A stretch of DNA of 64,000 nucleotides, taken from contig NZ_FTLX01000003.1 in NCBI RefSeq assembly GCF_900156125.1, positions 124,001 to 188,000 on the forward strand, in the 5' to 3' direction. The notes beneath the pieces are model-generated. The model worked only from the letters and a program-made list of their open reading frames with translations. It searched no databases and was not told where the DNA came from. The position numbers and the translations under genes are program-made. Below are positions 26,694-35,989 of this stretch, piece by piece (positions within the stretch are counted from its first letter, which is position 1; each line of letters opens with the position of its first letter). The DNA is from Domibacillus enclensis (GTDB taxonomy: Bacteria > Bacillota > Bacilli > Bacillales > Domibacillaceae).

Positions 26694-27097
26694 TTGCCGC
26701 ACAAACCGAGCAGGGCAGCGTATAAAAGGTGCCCGGCTGTCCACCAGGCGATCGCGCTTAGATCGTCTACAGCGGGGACGGTTTTGCGGGCAAGAACAGA
26801 CAGTGGAAAATAAAGAAAAACAGCGGGAATGGTCACTAAAAACGCCAGCAGAACGGGGTGATCCCACCGCTTCAGCAGGAGGAAATAGCCAGCTGCAATG
26901 AAAAAAGATACAATAAGGTGGAACAAAAACTCCATCCATTCGGGCCATACCACCTGATTAATGACCGGGATAAAGTCGACGTTCAGGAGCAGCGTGTAAA
27001 CGAGGTCGCCGAAGCTGTATTCAACGGCTTTCAGAAAAAAGCCGAGGGCCAGCCCGGAGACAGCGCCGCTGATCAGAATAAAGGTTAGTGGAGCCAT
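26672..27097 (-). CDS. Conserved membrane protein, unknown function
   Basis: 141 aa with about four hydrophobic segments (start LTFILISGAVSGLALGFFL; then FLFHLIVSFFIAAGYFLLL, VLLAFLVTIPAVFLYFPL, WWTAGHLLYAALLGL) and a basic tail KKMKRKA that lies inside the terminator. It overlaps the end of ylaI by 13 bp and lacks a clear ribosome site, so translation is probably coupled. I do not recognise the family. Confidence 0.7.
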   Translation of the reverse strand: MAPLTFILISGAVSGLALGFFLKAVEYSFGDLVYTLLLNVDFIPVINQVVWPEWMEFLFHLIVSFFIAAGYFLLLKRWDHPVLLAFLVTIPAVFLYFPLSVLARKTVPAVDDLSAIAWWTAGHLLYAALLGLCGKKMKRKA

Positions 27098-27288
27098 TCT
27101 TTTTTATTCCCGGAACGGAAAACGAAAAACTTTCCGGTTTCCACTCGCTTACCCGTTTTCTCTGTAATCCGGCTCCGGCATTCCGGGCACATATACGTAT
27201 GAATCGGCCGGTTTCGCAGTTTCTTTGCTTGTGGGGAATAATCATCAATCGATTCAATTTTATCGCAAATGACACATTTCACTCTCAT
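27085..27288 (-). CDS. ylaI: YlaI-like zinc-ribbon protein (DUF2197)
   Basis: 67 aa. Two Cys pairs, CVICD and CPECR, make a likely zinc ribbon; LRNRPIHTYMCPEC is strongly conserved in YlaI. Start MRVK at 27288 follows GGGAG by about 8 nt and matches homologues. First gene of a two-gene leftward unit with the membrane protein gene. Confidence 0.87.
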   Translation of the reverse strand: MRVKCVICDKIESIDDYSPQAKKLRNRPIHTYMCPECRSRITEKTGKRVETGKFFVFRSGNKKEWLH

Positions 27289-27394
27289 AAACAGCTCTCC
27301 CATTTTTCTTTTTAGTATACCATGGATGCATGGTGTTCATAGAAATGAGATCGGAATATCGGTATAATAATCTAAAAAACAAAAAGGAGCGGTC

Positions 27395-27859
27395 ATGGTG
27401 GCGAATCGAAACGAACCTTGCTTAATACCTGAACTGTTTGAAGCGCTTCAAAAGGAGCAGCTTGCTTTTTTTTCAACGGTTGATGCGGAAACGGGTGCAC
27501 CGTTTATGAATGCGGTCTCCTGGGTGTATGCATTAAATGACGAAACACTGCGGATAGCAGTAGACAGCCGTTCGAAAATCATTGATAATATTGTTGAAAA
27601 CCCGCTTGTATCGCTTGCTGTTTTCGCTGCTCAATCTACCTATACCATTAGTGGAACGGCCAGGCTTGTTTCAAGCCAGCTGAAAGATGTTCCATTAAAG
27701 GCATCCGTGATCGAAATGACAATTGCAGGCGTACGGGATGTGATGTTTTACGGGTCGAAAATAGCCGTAGAACCATCCTATGAAAAAACATATGATTTGC
27801 AGGCGGCTCAAAAGCTTGATGCCCAAATCATGGAAGCCCTGAAACGAGAAAAGATCTAA
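27395..27859 (+). CDS. ylaL: YlaL, pyridoxamine 5'-phosphate oxidase-like protein
   Basis: 154 aa, FMN-binding split-barrel fold. LAFFSTVDAETGAPFMNAVSW and the VSLAVF strand are the fold's landmarks. Length agrees with B. subtilis YlaL. Substrate unknown. AAAAGGAGCG precedes ATG 27395. In B. subtilis, ylaK (PhoH-like), ylaJ and ylaM also occur near here; they are absent. Confidence 0.85.
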   Translation: MVANRNEPCLIPELFEALQKEQLAFFSTVDAETGAPFMNAVSWVYALNDETLRIAVDSRSKIIDNIVENPLVSLAVFAAQSTYTISGTARLVSSQLKDVPLKASVIEMTIAGVRDVMFYGSKIAVEPSYEKTYDLQAAQKLDAQIMEALKREKI

Positions 27860-27894
27860 AAGAGTCATAATGGCCGTGTAAGGAGATTGTAATT

Positions 27895-28998
27895 TTGAGA
27901 TTAGTCGCTGTGTCATCCATTCAAGAAAGTGCCGTTCTTGCAGAAAATGTATTGAACAGCAACGGGCAAGTGCTATTGCGGGCTGGCGTGAGTCTGACGG
28001 CTCCTATTGTAAATAGGCTTCAGTCTCTTGGCATTTCTTATATCTACATTGAAGACAGCCGAACCGATGATATTTTTATTCGCCCTCCCCTTACAGAAGG
28101 GACAAGAAGAGAAGCGATAGCTGTCATGTCCGACGCATTTACGCAAGTGAAAAATGACTTGCTGATGGGATCAAGAAAGTTTAATTTTTATAAAATGGAA
28201 AAACAATTTTCATCCGTCGTGCGGGATATTATTAGCCAGATTCGAGACCATAAAGAAGCAATCGATTTATTAACGCATTTATATGCCCATGATGATTACA
28301 TTTTCACTCATTCTTTAAATGTGACTGTCTATACGCTGGCATTAAGCATGAAGCTGAAAAACCTTACACCGAAGCAAACAGAAGAAATCGGTCTCGGCGC
28401 AATGCTTCATGACATTGGCAAAATGATGATTCCGGCTTCTGTATTGAAAAAAGCAGCAAAGCTGACGAATGAAGAATTTGACCTTGTTAAAAAGCATACG
28501 GAGTTCGGCTTCGAGCTGCTGCGGAGAGAGCATGGGTTTCCGCTCACTGCTGCCCATTGCGCTCTTCAGCACCATGAACGGCTCAACGGATCGGGTTATC
28601 CAAGAGGGCTGAAGGGTGACGATATTCATTTGTTCGGAAAGATGATCGGCATCGCTGACGTATACGATGCTGTGACGTCGAACCGGGTATACCGAAAAGC
28701 GATGCTGCCGCATGAAGGAATGGAAATCTTGTATACAGGGTCTGGAACAGAATTCGATACAGCTTTTATTGAAATGTTCCGAAAAGCCATTGTTATGTAT
28801 CCAACCGGTTTGACTGTCTGGCTGAATGATGGGCGGAAAGGCATTGTTTTCGGGCAAAATGAGCATGTAAGTGACCGCCCGATTATCCTTATATTAGAAG
28901 AAGAAGGGGAAAACTTGACCGTTCCATATAAAGTGAATATGGCCGACGAAACGACCGCTTTCATTACAGAAACCGATACGACGCTATCCGGCAAGTAA
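27895..28998 (+). CDS. HD-GYP domain phosphodiesterase-like protein
   Basis: 367 aa from a TTG start, 9 nt after AAGGAG. Residues 1-110 form an N-terminal helical/DUF-like segment, about 120-300 the HD-GYP domain, and about 300-367 a small beta-rich tail. Metal motifs include HSLNVT, LHDIGK, HTEFGFELL and HHERLNGSGYPRGLKG. The Asp usual in HHExxDGxGYP is Asn here. HD-GYP enzymes degrade c-di-GMP. With the EAL protein at 1.5 kb it is the second c-di-GMP-type gene in the window. I do not know of it at this locus in B. subtilis. Confidence 0.88.
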   Translation: MRLVAVSSIQESAVLAENVLNSNGQVLLRAGVSLTAPIVNRLQSLGISYIYIEDSRTDDIFIRPPLTEGTRREAIAVMSDAFTQVKNDLLMGSRKFNFYKMEKQFSSVVRDIISQIRDHKEAIDLLTHLYAHDDYIFTHSLNVTVYTLALSMKLKNLTPKQTEEIGLGAMLHDIGKMMIPASVLKKAAKLTNEEFDLVKKHTEFGFELLRREHGFPLTAAHCALQHHERLNGSGYPRGLKGDDIHLFGKMIGIADVYDAVTSNRVYRKAMLPHEGMEILYTGSGTEFDTAFIEMFRKAIVMYPTGLTVWLNDGRKGIVFGQNEHVSDRPIILILEEEGENLTVPYKVNMADETTAFITETDTTLSGK

Positions 28999-29027
28999 AA
29001 AACCTTCCGCTCGAAGCGGAAGGTTTA
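28997..29027 (-). terminator. Terminator, mainly for the leftward gene
   Basis: AAACCTTCCGCT / AGCGGAAGGTTT with a 3-nt loop; TTTTTTAC follows on the minus strand and only TTTATTC on the plus. Confidence 0.8.
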
Positions 29028-29525
29028 TTCGATGATGATAGCTGTAACGTCCGTGACAGGCTGCGTTCGATTCGAGCCGTCTTTTAAGAGAACATGTACA
29101 GGGCCGTTTTCGAGGAGCGGCTTTCCTTTCAGTGAAAACTGGAGAAGAAGAGAATCTGCTTCTGATAAAGGAAAAGAAACGTTTCCATTTTTCGACTCGA
29201 TCAAAATGGACGCGGCATCTTCAAGAGGCGACGCGTTTTTTAAAAAAGGAGAAAGCGGAATGCCGAATGTGCTGGTCAGCACCTTTTCTTTTTCGTATTT
29301 TTTTTCGGATTGAATGGTTGGCGGAAAAACAGCGCCTTCACGAATTTCTTTTTCCCAAAACTTAGACGTGCTTTTAATATACTCTTCCTGTTCATTCCGT
29401 TCTGCCTGTTCCGGTTTTGAAAAAAATTCATCTAAATCGATGCGCCGATCGTCAAAGATCCACACACCAGGATCCAGAGTGACGGGATAAGCGACGCAGC
29501 CTTTGATCGGAATAATTTGCTCCAT
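29025..29525 (-). CDS. Conserved Bacillaceae protein of unknown function
   Basis: 166 aa, soluble and acidic. It starts MEQIIPIKG and contains LDPGVWIFDDRRIDLDEFF. There is no signal peptide or obvious catalytic motif. ATG 29525 lies 9 nt after AAAGGTGG; the 31-codon upstream extension is hydrophobic but has no ribosome site. It lies divergent from ylaN. I have a vague memory of such proteins being labelled peptidyl-prolyl isomerase in Bacillus genomes, but I see no support for that here. Confidence 0.72.
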   Translation of the reverse strand: MEQIIPIKGCVAYPVTLDPGVWIFDDRRIDLDEFFSKPEQAERNEQEEYIKSTSKFWEKEIREGAVFPPTIQSEKKYEKEKVLTSTFGIPLSPFLKNASPLEDAASILIESKNGNVSFPLSEADSLLLQFSLKGKPLLENGPVHVLLKDGSNRTQPVTDVTAIIIE

Positions 29526-29612
29526 TATGAAAAACCACCTTTTATAAAGCGCTATGTATAAAAATAGTATACCGTTTAAAAAGATCAATGTCAGTCTCCG
29601 TATTAAAATTCC

Positions 29613-29641
29613 TTGCAAATTCGTTGTATTAACGATAAAAT
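29613..29641 (+). promoter_or_regulatory. SigA promoter of ylaN
   Basis: TTGCAA, a 17-bp spacer and TAAAAT, 45 bp before the start. Confidence 0.65.
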
Positions 29642-29686
29642 CTTTTAATATACAGTGATTCCATTCTTGGAACAGGGGGAGAAAAA

Positions 29687-29968
29687 ATGGCGTCTGAAAT
29701 GAAAATAGACCATCGGGAAAAAGCCTACTCTCTGTTGCAGGCGGATGCGGAAAAAATTTTGCGTCTCATTAAAGTTCAGATGGACAATTTAACGATGCCG
29801 CAATGTCCTTTATACGAGGAAGTGCTTGACACTCAAATGTTCGGCTTATCCCGTGAAATAGATTTCGCTATACGTCTCGGACTGGTGGATGAAGTGGACG
29901 GCAAACAATTGATTGATTCTCTTGAACAAGAATTGTCAGCGTTGCATGAAGCATCAACCAATCAGTAA
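29687..29968 (+). CDS. ylaN: YlaN (UPF0358), iron-dependent modulator of Fur
   Basis: 93 aa, helical. Sequence and length match YlaN, which is essential in B. subtilis under iron limitation. Recent work in B. subtilis and S. aureus places it as an Fe(II)-binding partner of Fur that relieves repression. The window also has a Fur-boxed iron transporter at 53.5-57.1 kb. Monocistronic: own promoter, strong terminator. GGGGGAG precedes the ATG. Confidence 0.93.
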   Translation: MASEMKIDHREKAYSLLQADAEKILRLIKVQMDNLTMPQCPLYEEVLDTQMFGLSREIDFAIRLGLVDEVDGKQLIDSLEQELSALHEASTNQ

Positions 29969-29977
29969 ACAGACAGA

Positions 29978-30006
29978 AAACTCAAACAGCTGTTTGAGTT
30001 TTTTTA
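29978..30006 (+). terminator. Terminator of ylaN
   Basis: AAACTCAAAC-AGCT-GTTTGAGTTT followed by TTTTT. Confidence 0.92.
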
Positions 30007-30055
30007 ACTTAAATTGAGTACCGCTTACCGGTATGCTTACGAATGGAAGGTATTT

Positions 30056-31207
30056 ATGTGGAAAAGAAAGCTAAAATCATATGACTATCCGTTAGCAGCC
30101 GTCTTTGTTTTATTGTGCTTGTTCGGACTAATGATGATTTTCAGTGCCAGCTCGGTTATGGCTGTGCAACGGTGGGGCTACGAAAGCGGCTTTTTTTATG
30201 ACAAGCAGAAATTACATATTGCCGCTGCTTTTATCGCCTTTGGTGTCATGTCTTTTTTTCCTTATCAGCGGTTAAAAGCCAGACGCTTTTTGCTCCTTCT
30301 TACCGGGGGGATGGTGGCGACGCTGCTGATGCTCTTTTTGTTCGGGAGCGTTGCGGGAAACGCACAAAGCTGGTTTAAGGTTGGGGCAAGATCCATCCAG
30401 CCATCGGAATTTTCTAAGCTAGTCATTATTATTTACATGGCGGCTGTTTTCTCTAAAAAACAGAAAAATATTAATTCGCTTAACTACAGCATCGCACCGC
30501 CAATGATTCTTTTATTTGGTGTTTGTTTTCTTGTTGCTGTGCAGCCGGATTTTGGAACCGCTGCGATTATTTTCGCAATTGGGTTGACAATTGTTTTAGC
30601 TTCCGGTATAAAAATGAAAAAGCTTGCAAAGTTTGCGCTGCTCATTGGGATTGTGCTAGTGCTGATGTCGCCGCTCTTCATTTGGCAAAAGGACAATATA
30701 TTGTCAGAAGAGCAAATGAGCCGGCTGACGAGCTATCTGGATCCGTTTAAGTATGAAGAAGGAGACGGATACCATCTCGTCAATTCTTACCTGGCGATCG
30801 GCTCCGGCGGACTGACTGGTCGGGGATTGGGCCAAAGCATACAAAAGCTTGGCTACCTTCCAGAGCCTCATACCGATTTTATTATGGCTGTTATCGCTGA
30901 AGAACTCGGAGTGATCGGTGTTTTCCTGGTGATCGGAGGCTTGTCCTTCATTATCCTGCATGGCTTAAAAGTGGCCATGCGGTGCAAGGATTCATTTGGC
31001 TCAATGCTGGCCGTGGGCATTTCGTCCATGCTCGGCATTCAAGCGTTTATTAATTTAGGCGGTGTATCGGGCGTCATTCCGATTACGGGCGTTCCGCTGC
31101 CCTTCATCAGCTACGGAGGGTCATCGCTTCTGCTTTTATCGATTTCGTTAGGCATTTTAGCGAATGTGTCCATGCAAACGAAACACGACAAAACAGTAAA
31201 ACTATAA
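30056..31207 (+). CDS. ftsW: Peptidoglycan polymerase FtsW
   Basis: 383 aa, SEDS family with about ten helices. It polymerises glycan strands at the septum together with PBP2B, encoded at 60.8 kb. The hallmark GVSGVIPITGVPLPFISYGG lies near the C-terminus, with the QPDFGT loop (catalytic Asp region) in the middle. ATG 30056 is 5 nt after GGAAGG; the frame's earlier GTG lies too close to the ylaN terminator. Confidence 0.95.
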   Translation: MWKRKLKSYDYPLAAVFVLLCLFGLMMIFSASSVMAVQRWGYESGFFYDKQKLHIAAAFIAFGVMSFFPYQRLKARRFLLLLTGGMVATLLMLFLFGSVAGNAQSWFKVGARSIQPSEFSKLVIIIYMAAVFSKKQKNINSLNYSIAPPMILLFGVCFLVAVQPDFGTAAIIFAIGLTIVLASGIKMKKLAKFALLIGIVLVLMSPLFIWQKDNILSEEQMSRLTSYLDPFKYEEGDGYHLVNSYLAIGSGGLTGRGLGQSIQKLGYLPEPHTDFIMAVIAEELGVIGVFLVIGGLSFIILHGLKVAMRCKDSFGSMLAVGISSMLGIQAFINLGGVSGVIPITGVPLPFISYGGSSLLLLSISLGILANVSMQTKHDKTVKL

Positions 31208-31213
31208 AAATAG

Positions 31214-31239
31214 AAAGGTTCAATTCGTTGAACCTTTTT
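31214..31239 (+). terminator. Terminator of ftsW
   Basis: AAAGGTTCAA-TTCG-TTGAACCTTT followed by TT and an A+T-rich run. Confidence 0.88.
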
Positions 31240-31276
31240 ATATATATTTTATCAACAGATCAGGGGAGAGATGAAG

Positions 31277-34200
31277 ATGAATAAAATCAGCAAAGTGCTG
31301 GTGGCGAACAGGGGAGAAATCGCTATTCGCGTATTTCGCGCCTGCACAGAACTACATATCCGGACAGTAGCAGTTTACTCGAAGGAAGATTCAGGTTCCT
31401 ACCATCGTTATAAAGCCGATGAAGCTTACCTTGTCGGTGAAGGGAAAAAGCCAATTGACGCGTATTTGGATATTGAAGGGATCATTGAAATTGCCAAACA
31501 GGCAGATGTTGATGCGATTCACCCAGGCTATGGTTTTTTATCTGAAAATATCGAATTTGCAAAACGTTGTGAAGAAGAGGGCATTATTTTTATCGGCCCT
31601 AAATCAGCGCACCTTGATATGTTCGGCGATAAAGTAAAAGCGCGTACACAGGCGATCAATGCCAACATTCCTGTTATTCCAGGAACAGACGGCCCGGTCA
31701 GCAGCCTGGATGAAGTACGGGCATTCGGTGATAAACACGGCTATCCGATTATCATTAAAGCGTCACTTGGCGGCGGCGGACGCGGCATGCGGATCGTTCA
31801 AAGCAGTGAAGAAGTGAATGAGTCATACGACCGGGCGAAATCCGAAGCCAAAGCGGCATTCGGAAACGACGAAGTATATGTAGAGAAATTTGTTCAAAAC
31901 CCGAAGCATATCGAAGTTCAAATTATCGGGGATCACGATGGAAACGTCATTCACCTGTTCGAACGTGACTGTTCCGTTCAGCGCCGCCATCAAAAAGTAG
32001 TGGAAGTGGCACCAGCTGTTTCCATTTCGGAAGATTTGCGCGACCGTGTTTGTGACGCAGCTGTTAAATTAATGAAAAATGTCGACTACTTAAACGCTGG
32101 AACGGTTGAATTTTTAACAGCAGGTGAAGAGTTTTATTTTATCGAGGTTAATCCGCGTGTTCAGGTTGAGCATACGATTACCGAACTCATTACTGGAATC
32201 GATATTGTGCAGACGCAGATTTTGGTGGCTGAAGGGCATAATCTGCACGGAGATAAAATTGGTATTCCACAGCAAGCGGACATTCGTACGATGGGCTATG
32301 CCATCCAGTCCCGTGTGACGACAGAAGATCCGCAAAACGGATTTATGCCGGATACAGGCCGTATTATGGCCTACCGTTCTGGCGGCGGCTTTGGTGTTCG
32401 TCTCGATGCAGGAAACAGCTTCCAGGGAGCGGTTATCACACCTTATTACGATTCACTTCTGGTGAAAGTGTCCACACATGCTATGACGTTCGAGCAGGCC
32501 GCTTCTAAAATGACGCGCAATTTGCAGGAATTCCGTATTCGCGGGATCAAAACAAACATCCCGTTTCTTGAAAATGTCATGAAGCACGAAGACTTCATTT
32601 CCGGAAACTACGATACATCCTTTATTGATACAACACCTGAGCTGTTTGTATTCCCGAAAAAGAAAGACCGCGGAACCAAAATGCTCAATTATATCGGTAC
32701 GGTGACAGTGAACGGCTTCCCTGGAGTTGAGCAAAAGAAAAAACCTGTTTTTGATGCTCCGCGTATCCCGAAAGTGAAGCTGTCTGAAAAGCCAGCACGC
32801 GGCACAAAACAAATTCTTGATGAACAGGGCGCTGACGGTCTTGTCTCATGGATCAAGGATCAAAAAGAAGTGCTTCTAACGGATACAACCATGCGTGATG
32901 CCCATCAGTCCCTTTTGGCGACGCGGATCCGGACAACCGACTTGACTCATATTGCTCCGGCAACAGCCCGTCTTCTTCCAGAACTGTTTTCGATGGAAAT
33001 GTGGGGCGGCGCGACATTTGACGTAGCATACCGTTTCTTGAAGGAAGATCCATGGAAGCGTCTTGAAACATTGCGCAAGCAGGTGCCAAACGTGCTGTTC
33101 CAAATGCTTCTTCGCGCATCCAATGCAGTTGGGTACAAAAACTATCCGGACAATGTCATTCAAGAGTTTGTCAAGCAGTCAGCGGAGTCAGGTGTTGATG
33201 TGTTCCGTATTTTCGACAGCTTAAACTGGGTACAGGGCATGGAAACCGCTATTGATGCTGTTCGCCAGACGGGCAAAATTGCCGAAGCAGCGATTTGCTA
33301 TACGGGCGACATTGACGATCCATCACGTGCGAAATATAACGTAGAGTATTACAAAAACATGGCGAAAGAATTGGAAGCACAAGGTGCACATATACTGGCG
33401 ATTAAAGACATGGCTGGTCTTCTTAAGCCACAGGCTGCGTACCGCTTGATTTCCGAGCTGAAGGCGTCTGTTGATATTCCGATCCATCTTCATACACATG
33501 ACACGAGCGGAAATGGAATTTTCATGTACACGAAAGCGATTGAAGCAGGTGTGGATATCGTCGATACGGCACTTAGCACAATGGCCGGCTTAACGTCACA
33601 GCCAAGTGCGAATACGCTCCGCTATGCGCTTGAAGGCACTGACCGTGCGCCATCTGTCAGCATTGAGTCGCTGGAAAAGGTTTCTTATTACTGGGAAGAT
33701 GTCCGCAAGTTCTACGCGCCGTTTGAAAGCGGAATGCTCGCTCCTCATACCGAGATTTATGAGCACGAAATGCCGGGCGGCCAGTATTCGAATCTTCAGC
33801 AGCAGGCAAAAGGAGTTGGGCTTGGCGATCGCTGGGATGAAGTGAAAGCCATGTACAGCCGCGTTAACTTAATGTTCGGCGATATCGTAAAAGTAACGCC
33901 ATCGTCTAAAGTCGTTGGAGATATGGCACTGTTTATGGTCCAGAATGAGTTAACAGAAGAAGATGTGATGCTTCGCGGCGAAAACATCGACTTCCCGGAT
34001 TCTGTGATCGAATTGTTTGAAGGCTACCTTGGCCAGCCGACTGGAGGCTTCCCGCAGGAGCTTCAAAAAGTCATCTTAAAAGGCAAGCAGCCAATTACGG
34101 TCCGTCCTGGCGAGCTGCTCGAGCCGGTTGACTTTGACGCGCTCCGTGCAGAGCTGAAGGAAGAAGTGGGCGAAGAGCCGACGGATCATGACGTGATTGC

Positions 34201-34714
34201 GTACGCTCTTTATCCGAAAGTATTTACAGACTATGCGAAAGTAAAAGCGCAGTTCGGTGATATTTCAGTACTGGATACGCCTACTTTCCTGTATGGTATG
34301 CGTCTTGGCGAGGAAAAGGAAATTGAAATTGAAACAGGCAAAACGCTCATCGTGAAGCTTGTCTCCATCGGTCATCCGCAGGCGGACGGGACACGTATTT
34401 TAAGCTTTGAGCTAAACGGACAGCCGCGTGATGTTGTCATTAAAGACGAAAGCGTCAAGTCAGCAGTCAACGCCAAGGTGAAGGCTGATCCGAAAAACGA
34501 AGGCCACATTGCTGCGACAATGCCGGGCACCGTGATTAAAGTGATTCTTGAAAAAGGCGATAAAGTGAAGCGCGGAGATCACTTGATGATTACTGAAGCA
34601 ATGAAAATGGAAACGACTGTCCAGGCACCATTTGACGGCACAGTCAAAGCCGTTCATGTTCAAAACGGTGAAGCCATCGCAACAGGCGATTTGCTGGTTG
34701 AGCTGGATAAATAA
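31277..34714 (+). CDS. pycA: Pyruvate carboxylase
   Basis: 1145 aa. It carboxylates pyruvate to oxaloacetate, the anaplerotic step. Domains in order are biotin carboxylase (1-450, ATP-grasp, SLGGGGRGMR), carboxyltransferase (about 530-800, LLTDTTMRDAHQS), allosteric/tetramerisation region, and biotin carrier domain with K1110 in EAMKMETT. ATG 31277 is 8 nt after GGGGAG; the ATG six bases earlier is too close. In B. subtilis apo-DarB stimulates this enzyme; DarB is at 3.5 kb. Confidence 0.97.
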   Translation: MNKISKVLVANRGEIAIRVFRACTELHIRTVAVYSKEDSGSYHRYKADEAYLVGEGKKPIDAYLDIEGIIEIAKQADVDAIHPGYGFLSENIEFAKRCEEEGIIFIGPKSAHLDMFGDKVKARTQAINANIPVIPGTDGPVSSLDEVRAFGDKHGYPIIIKASLGGGGRGMRIVQSSEEVNESYDRAKSEAKAAFGNDEVYVEKFVQNPKHIEVQIIGDHDGNVIHLFERDCSVQRRHQKVVEVAPAVSISEDLRDRVCDAAVKLMKNVDYLNAGTVEFLTAGEEFYFIEVNPRVQVEHTITELITGIDIVQTQILVAEGHNLHGDKIGIPQQADIRTMGYAIQSRVTTEDPQNGFMPDTGRIMAYRSGGGFGVRLDAGNSFQGAVITPYYDSLLVKVSTHAMTFEQAASKMTRNLQEFRIRGIKTNIPFLENVMKHEDFISGNYDTSFIDTTPELFVFPKKKDRGTKMLNYIGTVTVNGFPGVEQKKKPVFDAPRIPKVKLSEKPARGTKQILDEQGADGLVSWIKDQKEVLLTDTTMRDAHQSLLATRIRTTDLTHIAPATARLLPELFSMEMWGGATFDVAYRFLKEDPWKRLETLRKQVPNVLFQMLLRASNAVGYKNYPDNVIQEFVKQSAESGVDVFRIFDSLNWVQGMETAIDAVRQTGKIAEAAICYTGDIDDPSRAKYNVEYYKNMAKELEAQGAHILAIKDMAGLLKPQAAYRLISELKASVDIPIHLHTHDTSGNGIFMYTKAIEAGVDIVDTALSTMAGLTSQPSANTLRYALEGTDRAPSVSIESLEKVSYYWEDVRKFYAPFESGMLAPHTEIYEHEMPGGQYSNLQQQAKGVGLGDRWDEVKAMYSRVNLMFGDIVKVTPSSKVVGDMALFMVQNELTEEDVMLRGENIDFPDSVIELFEGYLGQPTGGFPQELQKVILKGKQPITVRPGELLEPVDFDALRAELKEEVGEEPTDHDVIAYALYPKVFTDYAKVKAQFGDISVLDTPTFLYGMRLGEEKEIEIETGKTLIVKLVSIGHPQADGTRILSFELNGQPRDVVIKDESVKSAVNAKVKADPKNEGHIAATMPGTVIKVILEKGDKVKRGDHLMITEAMKMETTVQAPFDGTVKAVHVQNGEAIATGDLLVELDK

Positions 34715-34723
34715 AACCAAATC

Positions 34724-34758
34724 AAAGCCCTGCCTCTTAATTGGAGGCAGGGCTTTTT
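34724..34758 (+). terminator. Terminator of pycA
   Basis: AAAGCCCTGCCTC / GAGGCAGGGCTTT with a 7-nt loop, then TT. It ends just before the ctaA stop codon on the other strand. Confidence 0.9.
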
Positions 34759-34759
34759 G

Positions 34760-35668
34760 TCAGTTTATTTTGTTGATTTTGCTGCGTGAGATGAGCAGAA
34801 TGAAGTAGCATAACAAGCCGAACAAGCAGGAAATAAACAAAGCGTGTGCAAGTGCTACATATAAATTTAAATTCGTCCAAATAATAAAGGCACCGGCAAT
34901 GACCTGGAGCAAAACGAGTGTGAATGCGATAAGCCAGCCGTAATATAAGACGCGTTCGTGCTTATAGTGCTTGATGGTTATGTAGGTAATATACGCAATC
35001 CAGATAAAAATCAAGCCTGCCGCTGCTCTGTGGCCCATTTGAATCCACTGATACAGGTTAGATGGGAGCCATTCATTATTGCCGCACATTGGCCATGAGC
35101 TGCACACCATGCTTGATTTCGTATGGCGGACAAGAGCACCTGTATACACAACAATATAGCTGTACAGTGTGACACCAATTGTATGCCACTTCATCCGGCT
35201 GTCAATGACGATCGATGACGCATCGAACCGCTGGTCAACTTCGAAAATGAGCAGTGTCAGCAGAAGGACAGCAGAAAAAGAGATGAGTGAAATTCCGAAG
35301 TGAAGCGCCAAAACAAAATCGTTTTGTCCCCATAAAACGGCAGCTGCACCAATCAGTGCCTGAGCTAATAAAAAGAAAAAAGCGAGAACAGCCAGGAATT
35401 TTGTTTCTCTTTTATGACCGATCAGTCTCCAGGATGCAATGGATAGAGCAAGCACAAGCAGCCCGGCCAATCCGGAAACAACCCGGTGAGAAAGCTCGAT
35501 AATTGTTTCTATTTTAATATCTTCTGGAATGATTTGCCCGTGGCAAAGCGGCCATTCATTTCCGCAGCCAAGACCAGAATCCGTTTTTGTCACAAGCGCG
35601 CCGCCTAATAAGACAACAAGCATGACAAGTGTTGTTAAAACACCAAGCCATTTCAGCCAACCTTGCAA
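34760..35668 (-). CDS. ctaA: Heme A synthase
   Basis: 302 aa with eight predicted helices. It oxidises heme O to heme A for the caa3 oxidase. Conserved heme-ligand histidines lie in [25 protein letters not shown] and ALAHALF; two Cys pairs lie in extracytoplasmic loops (GCGNEWPLC and CSSWPMC). Start is TTG 35668, 6 nt after AAGGTG, which aligns exactly with the B. subtilis N-terminus; GTG 35677 would place the start inside the ribosome site. Divergent from ctaB. Confidence 0.93.
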   Translation of the reverse strand: MQGWLKWLGVLTTLVMLVVLLGGALVTKTDSGLGCGNEWPLCHGQIIPEDIKIETIIELSHRVVSGLAGLLVLALSIASWRLIGHKRETKFLAVLAFFFLLAQALIGAAAVLWGQNDFVLALHFGISLISFSAVLLLTLLIFEVDQRFDASSIVIDSRMKWHTIGVTLYSYIVVYTGALVRHTKSSMVCSSWPMCGNNEWLPSNLYQWIQMGHRAAAGLIFIWIAYITYITIKHYKHERVLYYGWLIAFTLVLLQVIAGAFIIWTNLNLYVALAHALFISCLFGLLCYFILLISRSKINKIN

Positions 35669-35779
35669 ATTATTCACCTTCTTCTTTCTATCTATATACG
35701 CGCACTATTCGTACATGATCATACAGCCGCCGTGTTCTTTTCGCAACCTCTCTATGTACATCGTTTTCTATTATCTAAT

Positions 35780-35807
35780 AAAAAGGAGCGTCTGAAAACA
35801 GAACGCT
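35780..35807 (-). terminator. Terminator-like hairpin in the ctaA leader
   Basis: On the minus strand AGCGTTCTG-TTTT-CAGACGCT (one bulged base), then CC and five T, 112 nt before the ctaA start. The divergent ctaA-ctaB gap (35669-35989) contains no gene. If ctaA transcription starts upstream of this hairpin, it could act as an attenuator. Confidence 0.45.
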
Positions 35808-35989
35808 TTCACGAGTCACAAATTTGACAAAATTAGTTCATGATCCGTTCACATAAAAAAGAATGGATATGATTTAATATGGAAGAGAGCGCCCATCGTT
35901 TTTGAAATGTTTTCAAATAGTGTAGAAAAGCGCGTCTATATCCTTTATAGTAAGAACAGAGAGTGGTTATAAGGAAAGGGGGAGAAAAG

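Noticed and set aside
26858-27088. 76-codon open frame on the plus strand
   Set aside because: Antisense to the membrane protein gene, which has clear hydrophobic helices and overlaps ylaI in operon fashion.
28342-28866. 174-codon open frame opposite the HD-GYP gene
   Set aside because: The HD-GYP motifs on the plus strand are unambiguous; the antisense frame has no ribosome site or recognisable motif.
35820-35880. Promoter for ctaB or ctaA with TTGACA near 35833
   Set aside because: No -10 at acceptable spacing on either strand.
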